Shown: positions 63,281 through 64,000 of the stretch, in pieces
Layout of the letters: every line of letters starts with the position of its first letter
How positions within the stretch are numbered: position 1 is the stretch's first letter
Assembly (NCBI RefSeq): GCF_030159595.1
Contig: NZ_BSKJ01000002.1
Location: 551,881-615,880, forward strand
From: Pseudomonas putida
GTDB lineage: Bacteria; Pseudomonadota; Gammaproteobacteria; Pseudomonadales; Pseudomonadaceae
Direction of reading: 5' to 3'
DNA length: 64,000 bases
Notes under the pieces: generated by a model
Database searches by the model: none
Told to the model about the DNA's origin: nothing
The model's input: the letters and a program-made list of their open reading frames with translations, nothing else
Made by a program: the position numbers and the translations under genes

Positions 63281-64000
63281 CCCTGACCCCGCGGATCGGG
63301 GCGGGTGCCCAGGCCCATGGCCTGGCGAGCGAACCAGCTTTTGGCGGGCGGCAGCAGGTCGAGCCCGAGCAGGCCAAGGTTACGCCCGGCGGCCAGCAAC
63401 GGTTGATTGCTGCCGAACAGGCGGGTGACCTGGTCGGAAAAGCCGATGGTCATGGCTTGGTCCAGGCGCTGGCGCTGGGCGTAAGCCTGAAGCGTGGCCA
63501 GGTCGCCAGGCTGCTGGGGCCCAGCCAGCAGCGCTTCGGCCAACGACTGCACATCGCGCAGCGACAGGTTGAAGCCCTGGCCGGCAATGGGGTGCAGGCT
63601 GTGCGCGGCATTGCCCAGTACCACCAGGTGCGGCCGCACCTGTTCCTGGGCCTCGATCAGTGACAGCGGGTACAGGTGCCGTGCGCCGACCTGGCGCAAC
63701 GCGCCCAGGCGATAGCCAAACACGCCCTGCAGCTCGCGCAGGAAGCTGCGCTCGTCGATGTCGGCCAGGCGCCGCGCATCCATGCCTTGGCGTGTCCACA
63801 CCAGCGCGCAGCGGTTTTCTGGCAGCGGCAGCAGGGCCATAGGGCCCTCTTCGGTGAAGCGCTCGAACGCCTGGCCGCCGTGGGCCTCACCCGGGGTGAT
63901 GTTGGCGATCAACGCACTCTGTTGGTAAGGCGTGTGGCGTACATGAATGCCCAGCTGCTCACGCAGGCCGGAACGGCCACCGTCGGCCAGTACCGCCAGG
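63277..64000 (-). CDS. ubiH: 2-octaprenyl-6-methoxyphenol hydroxylase UbiH (partial, 5' end outside window)
   Basis: The C-terminal 240 residues of a UbiH-family FAD monooxygenase; the frame stays open to the window edge (LAVLADGGRSGLREQLGI... near the end), so the start lies beyond 64000. It has the DG motif near ADGGRSGLR, ERFTEEGPMALLPLPENRCALVWT and the FAD motif LVVLGNAAHSLHPIAGQGFNLSLRDVQSLAEAL. An internal ATG at 63912 is not the true start. It heads the ubiH-DUF4442-ubiI unit, overlapping DUF4442 by 4 bp. UbiH hydroxylates C1 of the ubiquinone precursor. Confidence 0.88.
   Translation of the reverse strand, partial: LAVLADGGRSGLREQLGIHVRHTPYQQSALIANITPGEAHGGQAFERFTEEGPMALLPLPENRCALVWTRQGMDARRLADIDERSFLRELQGVFGYRLGALRQVGARHLYPLSLIEAQEQVRPHLVVLGNAAHSLHPIAGQGFNLSLRDVQSLAEALLAGPQQPGDLATLQAYAQRQRLDQAMTIGFSDQVTRLFGSNQPLLAAGRNLGLLGLDLLPPAKSWFARQAMGLGTRPDPRGQG

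Noticed and set aside
63277..63912. Short stand-alone ubiH-like gene starting at the ATG at 63912
   Set aside because: The homologous frame continues without a stop to the end of the window, so the gene is simply cut by the window edge.

Overview
The window looks like chromosomal DNA of a fluorescent pseudomonad of the Pseudomonas putida group. The evidence is high GC coding sequence, Pseudomonas-type gene families (spu polyamine genes, oscA, fused argA, DUF3077, DUF2388) and many copies of the P. putida type REP palindrome (core GAGCGGGTTTACCCGC). The gene order also agrees with what I remember of P. putida chromosomes: ilvA-rpiA-serA, cys-osc, spu-argA-argE, gcvPHT-1, ubi. That is recall, not a search. 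Nearly the whole window is coding. I see no rRNA or tRNA genes, CRISPR array, prophage or insertion sequence; the only transposase-like gene is a single-copy RAYT.

Layout. 0-9 kb: DUF2269 membrane protein, ilvA, rpiA, two tandem SdiA-regulated-type proteins, a FAH-family enzyme and a D-2-hydroxyglutarate dehydrogenase-like flavoprotein divergent from serA. 8.6-16 kb: small or uncharacterised exported proteins, a one-lobe solute-binding protein, DUF523, a 2OG-Fe(II) oxygenase, an alpha/beta hydrolase, a DUF6436 thioredoxin-like protein and a penicillin/AHL-acylase family Ntn hydrolase. 16-28 kb: a sulfur/amino-acid acquisition block with a polar amino acid ABC transporter, an orphan MetQ-like binding protein, an AAA+ protein resembling sigma-54 activators but lacking GAFTGA and HTH, a serine hydrolase, a private ExbD-ExbB-TonB set and oscA-sbp-cysTWA. 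28.4-33.6 kb: a Tri-type RND efflux operon with two membrane-fusion lipoproteins.

33.6-36.2 kb is a variable, AT-richer interval. It holds an orphan Rhs-core protein, a DUF3077 gene with a heavily structured upstream region, REP sequences and a REP-associated tyrosine transposase (RAYT). 36.2-46.5 kb is the complete spuBCDEFGH operon with divergent spuI (polyamine uptake and gamma-glutamylation/transamination), without spuA. 46.6-49.2 kb has argA and argE (arginine synthesis). 49.3-53.9 kb has a CYTH/CHAD protein, an Lrp regulator, a small unknown protein, an orphan GspE-type ATPase and a DUF2388 protein. 54-58.6 kb is gcvT-gcvH-gcvP (glycine cleavage). 58.7-61.5 kb is a ferric-iron ABC transporter. 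61.6-64 kb is ubiI, a DUF4442 protein and ubiH, which runs off the window.

Functional threads are amino-acid and one-carbon metabolism (IlvA, SerA, Gcv), nitrogen supply from polyamines (Spu), arginine synthesis, and a sulfur-starvation group. In that group oscA and tonB carry almost the same operator-like sequence upstream. The observations I consider most novel are (1) the structured leader of the DUF3077 gene, in which one CTATATC segment can pair with either of two GATATAG segments, one of which overlaps the Shine-Dalgarno sequence; (2) the shared operator-like motif linking oscA and tonB-exbBD; (3) the AAA+ protein stripped of its sigma-54 contact loop and DNA-binding domain.
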